Below, one piece after another: positions 1 through 5,976 of a stretch of 6,399 nucleotides of DNA (positions are counted from its first letter, which is position 1; each line of letters begins with the position of its first letter). Origin of the DNA: Butyricicoccus_A sp945486175 (lineage in GTDB: Bacteria > Bacillota > Clostridia > Oscillospirales > Butyricicoccaceae); the NCBI GenBank assembly GCA_945829445.1, contig CALZUY010000114.1, positions 1 to 6,399 of the forward strand, written 5' to 3'. The notes beneath the pieces are model-generated. The model did no database searches. It was not told where the DNA came from and worked only from the letters and a program-made list of their open reading frames with translations. The translations under genes and the position numbers were made by a program.

Positions 1-823
1 GCCGCGCATTCATGTCCAGCTCCAGATACTGTCCCTGATGGTACAGCTGGATGGTATCCATGTTGGACAGGTCGGATTTCTGTGTATCTGCGAGATAGAT
101 CAGCAGCGCGCCGACCGCGCAGACAACAGCGGGATGGTTCTCCCATGCGTCGCCGTCCAGATCGGCAAACCGTGCGCGAACCAGCTTCATGCAGGCGTCC
201 GCATCGTAATCCGTCTCGCGCATCTCTTCCACGCCGCATTCGATGTTGTCTTTCAGGAACCGCATGAGCTGCTCCTCATTGGCAGCCGCCGGATTGACCA
301 GCGTCTCGCGCGGCAGGAACCGCCCAAGCTCATTCATTGCGTAGGCATTGAGATTGCTGCCAGTCATGTCGGTCGCCAGCATCTCGCCCGTCGTGATATC
401 GGCAAAGCACACACCGATACCGACCGCACTCAGGTAGACGGACGCAATGTAGTTGTTGCAGTCCTCGTCCAGCATGGACGCCTCAATGACAGTTCCCGGT
501 GTGATTGTGCGGATGATTTCGCGTTTGACCAGTCCCTTCGCCTTTTTCGGGTCTTCGGTCTGCTCACAGATGTGCACCTTGTGCCCGTTTTTGACCAGCT
601 TGGCAATGTAGCCCTCGCACGAGTGGAACGGAATGCCGCACATCGGCGCACGCTCTTCCTGTCCGCAGTCGCGCCCGGTCAGCACAAGGTCGAGCTCCTT
701 CGACGCAATCTTTGCGTCGTCATAAAACATTTCGTAAAAGTCGCCCAGCCGATACAGCAAAATACCGTCGCAGGTCTTTTTGATATCAAAATATTGCCGC
801 ATCATCGGCGTCAGTTCAGCCAT
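1..823 (-). CDS. mutS: DNA mismatch repair protein MutS, N-terminal part (runs off window)
   Basis: MutS recognises base mismatches and small loops in DNA and, with MutL, starts mismatch repair in the cytoplasm. The 274 codons visible start MAELTPMMRQYFDIKK and carry the mismatch-reading motif GDFYE at residues 27-31 (Phe29-x-Glu31, which contacts the mispaired base in the family), then PMCGIPFHS (60-68), ICEQTEDP (85-92) and TPGTVIE (108-114). These make up domain I. The connector domain II follows from about residue 120 (NNYIASVYLS, then FADITTGEML), and the start of the core domain is reached at the window edge (QLYHQGQYLELDMNAR). The ATPase and clamp domains lie outside the window; the full protein should be about 850-880 residues. 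The ATG at 821-823 is preceded by GGAAAGGG (829-836), and the miaB stop overlaps the start by 8 nt (ATGGCTGA), so translation is probably coupled to miaB. The motifs place it in the repair-type MutS1 group, not MutS2. Identification is nearly certain. Confidence 0.97.
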   Translation of the reverse strand, partial: MAELTPMMRQYFDIKKTCDGILLYRLGDFYEMFYDDAKIASKELDLVLTGRDCGQEERAPMCGIPFHSCEGYIAKLVKNGHKVHICEQTEDPKKAKGLVKREIIRTITPGTVIEASMLDEDCNNYIASVYLSAVGIGVCFADITTGEMLATDMTGSNLNAYAMNELGRFLPRETLVNPAAANEEQLMRFLKDNIECGVEEMRETDYDADACMKLVRARFADLDGDAWENHPAVVCAVGALLIYLADTQKSDLSNMDTIQLYHQGQYLELDMNAR

Positions 824-2261
824 GGTATCCCTTTCCAATGACCCTGCCGTACAGCGTGCGCAGGGAGGTTTGTTCGATTTCCACATCGACAAAATTGCCG
901 ATATGCAGGTCTTCGCCGCGCACCAGCACGAGCAATCCGCCATCGGTACGGCCGCAGTGCGTGTATTCGCTCTCCTGCTTGCCGTTGGACAGGCCGTCGA
1001 TCAGCACGCACAGCTTCCTGTCCTGATAGGCGTTCTGGCGCTGCTGGTTAATAGCCTCCTGCGTCTGCAGCAGGCGGTTGAACCGATCCTGCTTCTCCTC
1101 CGCAGTCGTGTCGTCCGGCATCTCCGCTGCGGGCGTACCGCTGCGTTTGGAATACAGGAAGGTATACAGCAAATCATACTGTCCCCGGCGCACGACATCC
1201 AGTGTACCCTGGAAATCCTCTTCGGTTTCACCCGGGAAGCCGACAATGATATCAGACGACAGTACAAGGTCGGGCATATAGCGCCGCGCCTGTTTGATGA
1301 GGGCGAGATATGCCTCCTTCGTATAGCCGCGGTTCATCTTTTTCAAAACCGCGTCCGAGCCGGACTGGAACGGCAGGTGCAGCTGATGGCAGATATGTTT
1401 GCCCTTCGCCATCGCCGCGAACAGCTTTTCCGACGCATCCTTCGGATGGCTCGTCATAAAGCGCAGGCGGTATTCGCCCGGCACGGCGTCCAGCCGGGTC
1501 AGCAAATCGGCAAAGTCCATGCCGATGCCCAGATCCTTGCCATAGGAATTGACATTCTGACCCAGCAGCGTGATGTCCTTATAGCCCTCGGCAACCAGCT
1601 GTCGCAACTCGGCTTCGATGTCCTCCGGCTGGCGGCTGCGCTCTCTGCCGCGCACATACGGCACGATGCAGTAGGTGCAGAAATTGTTGCAGCCGTACAT
1701 GATGGACAACCACGCATGGCAGCCCTCGTCGCGCTGCACCGGCAGGCCCTCGGCGATTTCGCCTTTCGGATCGCCGGAAATTTCAAAGATGCGCTTACTG
1801 CCGTTCAGCCGCCGCAGCAGCAGCTCCGGGAAGCGCCACAGCATGTGCGTGCCGAAGACAATATCGACGCGCGGATAGCTCTTTTTGATCTTTTCCGCAA
1901 TGTGCTCCTGCTGCACCATGCAGCCGCACATACAGATGGTCACATCCGGACGGGTTTCCTTGATGTGTGTGTACTGCCCCATGATGCCGAACACGCGCTT
2001 TTCCGCATGCTCGCGCACGGCACAGGTATTGACCACGATGACGTCCGCCTCGGCTGCATCCTGCGTGCGCACATAACCCATCTCCGCCAGCATGCCCGCA
2101 ATGCGTTCCGTATCTGCTTCATTCTGCTGGCAGCCAAATGTCTGGCAGTAAAAATGCGGCGGCTCAGGGCGCAGTGCATTGCGGCGGTGAATCTGCTCGA
2201 TGCAGTCCAGCTGGTGCGCAATATCCGCCTTTGGTACTTGTCTTGAGGTAAAATCTATCAT
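816..2261 (-). CDS. miaB: tRNA (N6-isopentenyl adenosine(37)-C2)-methylthiotransferase MiaB
   Basis: MiaB is a radical SAM enzyme that adds a methylthio group to i6A37 next to the anticodon of tRNAs reading UNN codons, giving ms2i6A37 and steadying codon pairing. The 481 residues fit the family (about 440-510). The N-terminal methylthiotransferase (UPF0004) domain has the three expected auxiliary-cluster cysteines: Cys44 in TFGCQQNEAD, Cys80 in VVNTCAVREHAEKRV and Cys114 in CMCGC. The radical SAM domain has CX3CX2C at Cys191, Cys195 and Cys198 (YGCNNFCTYCIVPYVRGRERSR region), then LLGQNVNSYG (232-241) and SDIIVGFPGETEEDF (336-350). A TRAM RNA-binding domain fills roughly 410-475. The GQNVNSYG and GRERSR features favour MiaB over MtaB or RimO. 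An extension of about 35 residues precedes the first domain, as in Gram-positive homologues. The start ATG (2259-2261) lies 20 nt after the DUF2344 gene and has only a weak ribosome binding site. The 3' end overlaps mutS by 8 nt. Confidence 0.97.
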   Translation of the reverse strand: MIDFTSRQVPKADIAHQLDCIEQIHRRNALRPEPPHFYCQTFGCQQNEADTERIAGMLAEMGYVRTQDAAEADVIVVNTCAVREHAEKRVFGIMGQYTHIKETRPDVTICMCGCMVQQEHIAEKIKKSYPRVDIVFGTHMLWRFPELLLRRLNGSKRIFEISGDPKGEIAEGLPVQRDEGCHAWLSIMYGCNNFCTYCIVPYVRGRERSRQPEDIEAELRQLVAEGYKDITLLGQNVNSYGKDLGIGMDFADLLTRLDAVPGEYRLRFMTSHPKDASEKLFAAMAKGKHICHQLHLPFQSGSDAVLKKMNRGYTKEAYLALIKQARRYMPDLVLSSDIIVGFPGETEEDFQGTLDVVRRGQYDLLYTFLYSKRSGTPAAEMPDDTTAEEKQDRFNRLLQTQEAINQQRQNAYQDRKLCVLIDGLSNGKQESEYTHCGRTDGGLLVLVRGEDLHIGNFVDVEIEQTSLRTLYGRVIGKGYHG

Positions 2262-2271
2262 AATTGTAATT

Positions 2272-2277
2272 CTATCC
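2272..2277 (-). promoter_or_regulatory. weak ribosome binding site of miaB
   Basis: GGATAG on the minus strand, 10 nt before the miaB ATG, is the best Shine-Dalgarno match in the 20-nt gap and is poorer than those of the neighbouring genes. The gap is A/T-rich (AATTGTAATT before the start), which may help ribosome entry. No other in-frame ATG occurs before the conserved TFGCQQNE motif, so the 2261 start is kept. Confidence 0.4.
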
Positions 2278-2281
2278 AGTA

Positions 2282-2950
2282 TTATCGAAATTCGTTCAGC
2301 TGCGCGTCGTATACCATCAGATGGTGGTAATTTGCACCGTCCGGCGCATACTGCGGCAGCTCGCGCAGAATCAGTTTGGTCAGGTATTCCGGGCTGAGGT
2401 TGTTGTTGCCCGCGCCCAGAATGGTATATGCGCGCACGCAGTCCGTATCCGGCTCCAGCGTGATGCCGCGCATGTAATCGCGGACATTGACTTCCTTTTC
2501 GCCGCGCTTGGATTTTTTGAGAATGGTCAGCTCATCGCGCGCAAACAGCTCGTTCGCCGCGTCGACAAAGCCCTCCGGCACGCCGTTGTCAAACTCCCAG
2601 GTGATCTCAAACTTGGAATAGGCAATGTCACGCACCTTGCGCCCGCCGTCGTCCAGCGGATAAATCTCCTGTACGGACAGGCCGGACGGCATGACCGCAT
2701 TCAGGCGCTCCACTGCATCCGCCGGGATTTCATCCGCTGTGCAGTTGAAATCGAGAAATTCCCACTCGCCGGAATAGCCGGTGGACAGCGGCAGCGCAAC
2801 GGAGATATAAATATGCGGGTTAAAGCCCTCAGTATACCACACCGGCAGGTGCGCACGCGCAATCGCGCGCTGCATGCAGTGCATCAGATCGAGGTGCGAG
2901 ATATAGGCGGCTTCATCCGTCTTGGAAAAACGCATTCTTGCTTTAAACAT
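2282..2950 (-). CDS. TIGR03936 family radical SAM-associated protein (DUF2344)
   Basis: This matches the DUF2344/TIGR03936 family, small proteins regularly encoded next to, or fused to the C-terminus of, TIGR03960 radical SAM proteins. The molecular role is not known to me. Recognisable parts are the opening FKARMRFSKTDEAAYISHLDLM, followed by QRAIARAHLPVWYTEGFNPH and ISVALPLSTGYSGEWEF. There is no CX3CX2C motif, so it is an accessory protein and not itself a radical SAM enzyme. I place the start at the ATG at 2948-2950 (222 residues): AAAGGA (2961-2966) lies 10 nt before it. A GTG at 2957-2959 would add three residues (225) but sits only 1 nt from that site. The chosen start overlaps the stop of the upstream radical SAM gene by 8 nt (ATGTTTAA), suggesting coupled synthesis of two partner proteins. 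miaB follows after 20 nt. Confidence 0.9.
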   Translation of the reverse strand: MFKARMRFSKTDEAAYISHLDLMHCMQRAIARAHLPVWYTEGFNPHIYISVALPLSTGYSGEWEFLDFNCTADEIPADAVERLNAVMPSGLSVQEIYPLDDGGRKVRDIAYSKFEITWEFDNGVPEGFVDAANELFARDELTILKKSKRGEKEVNVRDYMRGITLEPDTDCVRAYTILGAGNNNLSPEYLTKLILRELPQYAPDGANYHHLMVYDAQLNEFR

Positions 2951-4784
2951 GGCAGGCACATCCTTTCATCAGGCTGGCAGCGCCGCAGCCCGCACATTGT
3001 TCAAGACAGGACGGCGTCGGCTCCGCACGGCGCGAACGCTCCCACTCGCGCTTCAGGTGTTCCTTGCTCGTGCCGCAGCCGATGTGGTCCCACGGGAATA
3101 CCTCATCGAGTGGGCGCTGGCGGTTGGCATAGAACGCCGGGTCAAGGCCGCAGGCGCGGAACGCGTCCAGCCACTTGCCGTAATCGAAGCACTGATCCCA
3201 GCCGTCCATTTTGCAGCCGGATTTCCATGCGGTATACAGTGCATCCGCCGTGCGGCGGTCGCCGCGCGCGAATACGGCCTCCAGATAGCTGGTGTCCGAA
3301 TCGTGCCAGCGGAATGTGACATTCTTTGTCTTCATGACGACGCGCAGATAGGCGGTTTTTTCATCCAGCTCTTCCTTCGTCACCTGCGCATCCCACTGGA
3401 ATGGGGTCTGCGGCTTGGGCACAAAGCAGGACGCGGACGCTGTGATGCGCACACCGCGCGCCTTGTTCGGCGTATTGCACTTCCAGCAGTACGCGATGTC
3501 GCGGCACAGCTGTGCCATTTCGTCGAAGTCCTCGTTGGTCTCGGTCGGCAGACCCATCATAAAGTACAGCTTGACATTGTTCCAGCCGCCCTTGAAGGCA
3601 TAGGTGCACGCGTTGAGCAGATCGTCTGCCGTCAGGTTTTTGTTGATGACGTCGCGCAGGCGCTGGCTTCCCGCCTCCGCCGCGAATGTCAGGCCGCTCT
3701 TGCGCACCTTCTGCACGCGCTCCATCAGCTCAAGGCTGAACGAATCAGCGCGCAGGGATGGCAGCGACAGGCTGACGCGGCGCGCCTCGCAGAAATCGAG
3801 CAGCTTGTCCGCCAGTTCCGGCAGCTCGGAATAATCACTCGTCGACAGCGACGAGAGCGAAATCTCCTCATAGCCCGAGTGCTCCAGCACAGCTTCTGCC
3901 TGCCGAAGCAGCGTTTCCGCACTCTTTTTGCGCAGTGGGCGGTAGGTATGGCCTGCCTGGCAGAAGCGGCAGCCGCGCGGGCAGCCGCGGAACAGCTCGA
4001 CCATCGCGCGGTCAAACACGATATCCGTCGACGGCACGACAAAATATTCCGGGTAATACATGCTGTCCAGATCGCGCACAATGCGCTTCTGTACAAACGC
4101 CGGCGCGCCGTCCTTCGGCGTGACCGCCTTCACAGTGCCGTCATCGTTATAGCTGACGTCGTACAGCGACGGGACATAAACACCTTCGATGTGGCAGGCG
4201 CGGCGCAGAAATTCGTCTTTACTCCAGCCCTCGCGCTTCGCCTGGCGGTACAGGTCGGTAAATTCGATCATGACCTCTTCGCCGTCACCGATCTGGAAGG
4301 CATCGACAAACGGCGCAAGCGGCTCCGGATTATAGGCACACGGGCCGCCGCAGACGACCAGATTTTTCAGGCCCTTTCGCTCGCTGGCATACACCGGAAT
4401 GCCGCCGAGGTCGAGCATATTCAGGATATTCGTAAACGACAGCTCATATTGCAGCGTAAAGCCGAGAATGTCCAGCTCCGCGATGCTGTCGCCGCTTTCC
4501 AGACCATACAGCGGGATGCCCGCCGCACGCATCTCATCCTCCATGTCAATCCAGGGTGCAAACACACGCTCACACCACACGCCGTCCTGTGCATTCAAAA
4601 GGCCATAGAGAATGCGGCTGCCCAGGTGCGACATGCCGACTTCATAGGTGTCGGGAAAGCACATGCCAAAGCGAAGGTCGACGCTGTCCCTGTCCTTGAC
4701 GACAGAGCCCCATTCACCACCGACATAGCGCGCCGGCTTCTGCACGCGCGGAAGTATTCGTTTGAGCTTTCGAGAGAGCTTCAT
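2943..4784 (-). CDS. TIGR03960 family B12-binding-like radical SAM protein
   Basis: A radical SAM enzyme of the TIGR03960 family; the reaction and substrate are not known to me. Of its 613 residues, the first 200 or so resemble the cobalamin-binding-like domain of this family (FPDTYEVGMSHLGSRILYG at 43-61, then LGFTLQYELSFTN and VVCGGPCAYNPEPLAPFVD). I see no DxHxxG cobalamin-ligand motif there, so B12 binding is uncertain. The radical SAM core has CX3CX2C at Cys268, Cys272 and Cys275 (FRGCPRGCRFCQAG), with SSLSTSDYSEL (311-321) and MMGLPTETNEDFD (409-421) further on. The C-terminal part has PWDHIGCGTSKEHLKREWE (564-582) and ends in a cysteine-rich tail (Cys593, 597, 600, 609, 611) that repeats the CX3CX2C spacing. 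GAGG (4792-4795) lies 7 nt before the ATG. The stop overlaps the start of its usual partner DUF2344 by 8 nt. In many Clostridia this pair sits near the RNase G and ribosomal protein L21 genes; here it precedes miaB-mutS. Confidence 0.93.
   Translation of the reverse strand: MKLSRKLKRILPRVQKPARYVGGEWGSVVKDRDSVDLRFGMCFPDTYEVGMSHLGSRILYGLLNAQDGVWCERVFAPWIDMEDEMRAAGIPLYGLESGDSIAELDILGFTLQYELSFTNILNMLDLGGIPVYASERKGLKNLVVCGGPCAYNPEPLAPFVDAFQIGDGEEVMIEFTDLYRQAKREGWSKDEFLRRACHIEGVYVPSLYDVSYNDDGTVKAVTPKDGAPAFVQKRIVRDLDSMYYPEYFVVPSTDIVFDRAMVELFRGCPRGCRFCQAGHTYRPLRKKSAETLLRQAEAVLEHSGYEEISLSSLSTSDYSELPELADKLLDFCEARRVSLSLPSLRADSFSLELMERVQKVRKSGLTFAAEAGSQRLRDVINKNLTADDLLNACTYAFKGGWNNVKLYFMMGLPTETNEDFDEMAQLCRDIAYCWKCNTPNKARGVRITASASCFVPKPQTPFQWDAQVTKEELDEKTAYLRVVMKTKNVTFRWHDSDTSYLEAVFARGDRRTADALYTAWKSGCKMDGWDQCFDYGKWLDAFRACGLDPAFYANRQRPLDEVFPWDHIGCGTSKEHLKREWERSRRAEPTPSCLEQCAGCGAASLMKGCACHV
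2961..2966 (-). promoter_or_regulatory. ribosome binding site deciding the DUF2344 gene start
   Basis: AAAGGA on the minus strand lies inside the last codons of the upstream radical SAM gene (ATG AAA GGA TGT). It is 10 nt from the ATG at 2950 but only 1 nt from the GTG at 2959, which favours the ATG as the true start. Confidence 0.6.
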
Positions 4785-4819
4785 ATAGGTACCTCATCAA
4801 AAATTAGTTTGTCCATTCC

Positions 4820-4858
4820 AAAAGAAAGGAGCTCTCCGACCGTCTGACCGAAGAGCCC
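4820..4858 (-). terminator. intrinsic terminator after the coiled-coil gene
   Basis: Read on the minus strand, GGGCTCTTCGGTC and GGTCGGAGAGCTC form a 13-bp hairpin (several G-U pairs) with an AGAC loop (stem-loop 4829-4858). A T-rich run, CTTTCTTTT (4820-4828), follows directly. It lies 45 nt after the coiled-coil stop codon and 35 nt before the radical SAM start, so it should end the upstream unit. I see no good promoter between it and the radical SAM gene, so partial read-through is possible. Confidence 0.75.
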
Positions 4859-4891
4859 GCTGTTTGCAGGGTTCAGGCTGATTTGCACACA

Positions 4892-4914
4892 GACGCGCGC
4901 TTTTACTGCGCGTC
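4892..4914 (-). repeat. inverted repeat around the coiled-coil stop codon
   Basis: GACGCGC (4908-4914) pairs perfectly with GCGCGTC (4892-4898) on the minus strand, leaving a 9-nt loop, AGTAAAAGC, that contains the TAA stop codon. No T-run follows, so it is not a terminator by itself. It could fold in the mRNA next to the 4829-4858 terminator hairpin and protect the 3' end, or it may be chance in a GC-rich stretch. Confidence 0.45.
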
Positions 4915-5805
4915 GTCCGGCTGTTCCTGATCGGGTTCGGATGCTTCCTCCCCGTCTTCCGTGCCGAACAGCTTCTGATGGCGCTCGAAGTCTGTGCGCC
5001 GTTCGCAATAGGCATGCTCGAGACGCAGTGTCTCCTTGAGCAGTACCTCCAGCTCAGAGGAATATGCATCCAGTTCCTCCGCCGCGTCCAGCTTTGCAAA
5101 CGAGATGATCTTCATGTATTTGCCGACCGCCAGATGCAGCTTGACCTGTGCGCGGTTCAGTTCACCATATTCCATCTCGTTGATGATCTGCTGCAGCTCG
5201 GCACGGATGCCCAGCGTCATCAGCTGGAATACTACGCGGTCAGCCGGAACAATCAGGCGTGTCTCATAACGCGTCAGCAGCTGCTCCAGCAGCTTGTTGT
5301 TCGCTTCATGCATCTTATGCAGGTCTTCCATCTTGTAGGAATGCATCTTCAGACCGACGGATTCCTCCGTAAGGCGGATTTCCTCCATCTCCTCCGGCGT
5401 GATATCCAGATCATCCGGGAAGCCGGTCGTGCTGTACCTGGTAACCGCGGCGCGCATCGCCTTGTAAAGGTTCGCCATGCAGTAAACCTGCCGTTCGCAG
5501 TCCTCAAAATAGGTCTTGGCCTTTTTGAGCTTCGCTTCCGTCTGCTCCAGTTCCTCCGCAGCTTCTGCCTCACGGTCGGCATACTCCGCCACAATTGCCT
5601 CGCGCTCCTGTGTCACCTGCTTGTGAATGGCGATGACAATGTCGTCCTTTCTGGCAATTGTCTCCTCGCGGGCGCGCAGTTCCTCCTGCGCCTCCGTCAG
5701 CTTTTCCTCCAGCTCCTGTAAACGGGCTTCCGCATCCGCAATCTTTGCATTGGTTGCATTCAACGACTCGCGGGCACCCAGCAGTTCTTTCATGCTCTCA
5801 AACAT
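4903..5805 (-). CDS. coiled-coil protein of unknown function
   Basis: I do not recognise this 300-residue protein. Residues 1 to about 100 are almost entirely charged heptad-type helix (ARLQELEEKLTEAQEELRAREE at 27-48; EAAEELEQTEAKLKKAKTYFEDCE at 81-104), a long coiled coil. A mostly helical region (105-280) follows, with a short break at STTGFPDDLDITPEEME (125-141) and a less charged block, LIVPADRVVFQLMTLGI (184-200). The last 20 residues are acidic and disordered-looking (EDGEEASEPDQEQPDD). There is no signal peptide, membrane segment or recognisable catalytic motif, so it is probably a cytoplasmic structural or scaffold protein. The ATG at 5803-5805 has AGGAGA (5813-5818) 7 nt upstream; Met5 is a less likely alternative. 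It has its own promoter and is bounded by terminators on both sides, so it looks monocistronic. It is a convincing gene because frame, start signal and terminator agree, but its function is open. Confidence 0.88.
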   Translation of the reverse strand: MFESMKELLGARESLNATNAKIADAEARLQELEEKLTEAQEELRAREETIARKDDIVIAIHKQVTQEREAIVAEYADREAEAAEELEQTEAKLKKAKTYFEDCERQVYCMANLYKAMRAAVTRYSTTGFPDDLDITPEEMEEIRLTEESVGLKMHSYKMEDLHKMHEANNKLLEQLLTRYETRLIVPADRVVFQLMTLGIRAELQQIINEMEYGELNRAQVKLHLAVGKYMKIISFAKLDAAEELDAYSSELEVLLKETLRLEHAYCERRTDFERHQKLFGTEDGEEASEPDQEQPDDAQ

Positions 5806-5840
5806 TTGTGTATCTCCTATCCGGACTCAGCCGTTATGTG

Positions 5841-5865
5841 AAAATCAAAATCCGATTAAAATCAA
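5841..5865. repeat. AAAATCAA direct repeats flanking a small palindrome in the leader
   Basis: On the plus strand AAAATCAA occurs at 5841-5848 and again at 5858-5865, separated exactly by the palindrome AATCCGATT (5849-5857). The word AAAATC occurs three times (5841, 5847, 5858). The block overlaps the expected transcription start of the coiled-coil gene, a fitting place for an operator, but it is short and A/T-rich and could be chance. Confidence 0.35.
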
Positions 5866-5869
5866 GGTT

Positions 5870-5898
5870 ATTGTACTACTTTAACGCCATTTTCGCAA
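5870..5898 (-). promoter_or_regulatory. sigma-A-type promoter of the coiled-coil gene
   Basis: On the minus strand, TTGCGA (5893-5898, 4 of 6 match to TTGACA) and TACAAT (5870-5875, 5 of 6 match to TATAAT) are separated by exactly 17 nt. The expected transcription start is near 5863, giving a leader of about 58 nt before the ATG at 5805. It lies just after the terminator of the upstream gene, where a new promoter is expected. Confidence 0.75.
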
Positions 5899-5918
5899 TA
5901 GGTTCAGCGAATTCCGGC

Positions 5919-5947
5919 GAAAAAGCCGGAGAAATTTCTCCGGCTTT
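5919..5947 (-). terminator. strong intrinsic terminator after the cysteine-rich gene
   Basis: A perfect 26-bp palindrome (5922-5947) contains GCCGGAGAAATTTCTCCGGC. On the minus strand the stem is followed by TTTTT and CG, a classic intrinsic terminator about 30 nt after the stop of the cysteine-rich gene. On the plus strand only TTT then CC follows, so it should act mainly on minus-strand transcripts. No plus-strand gene needs it. Confidence 0.85.
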
Positions 5948-5976
5948 CCGCATCCGCTTTGGCAATATTGCGCGCA

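Noticed and set aside
38..841. A 267-codon plus-strand frame covering mutS
   Set aside because: The minus strand encodes unmistakable MutS through the same bases; the plus frame is a shadow.
780..2246. A 488-codon plus-strand frame covering miaB
   Set aside because: It is the antisense shadow of miaB, with no start signal or family resemblance.
2957..2959. GTG as the start of the DUF2344 gene
   Set aside because: It would leave only 1 nt between the AAAGGA site and the start codon; the ATG 9 nt further on has workable spacing.
2922..4847. A 641-codon open frame on the plus strand, antisense to the TIGR03960 gene
   Set aside because: Its translation has no recognisable motif and is rich in Arg, Ala, His and Gln, as expected from reading a GC-rich gene backwards. 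The minus-strand frame has clear family motifs.
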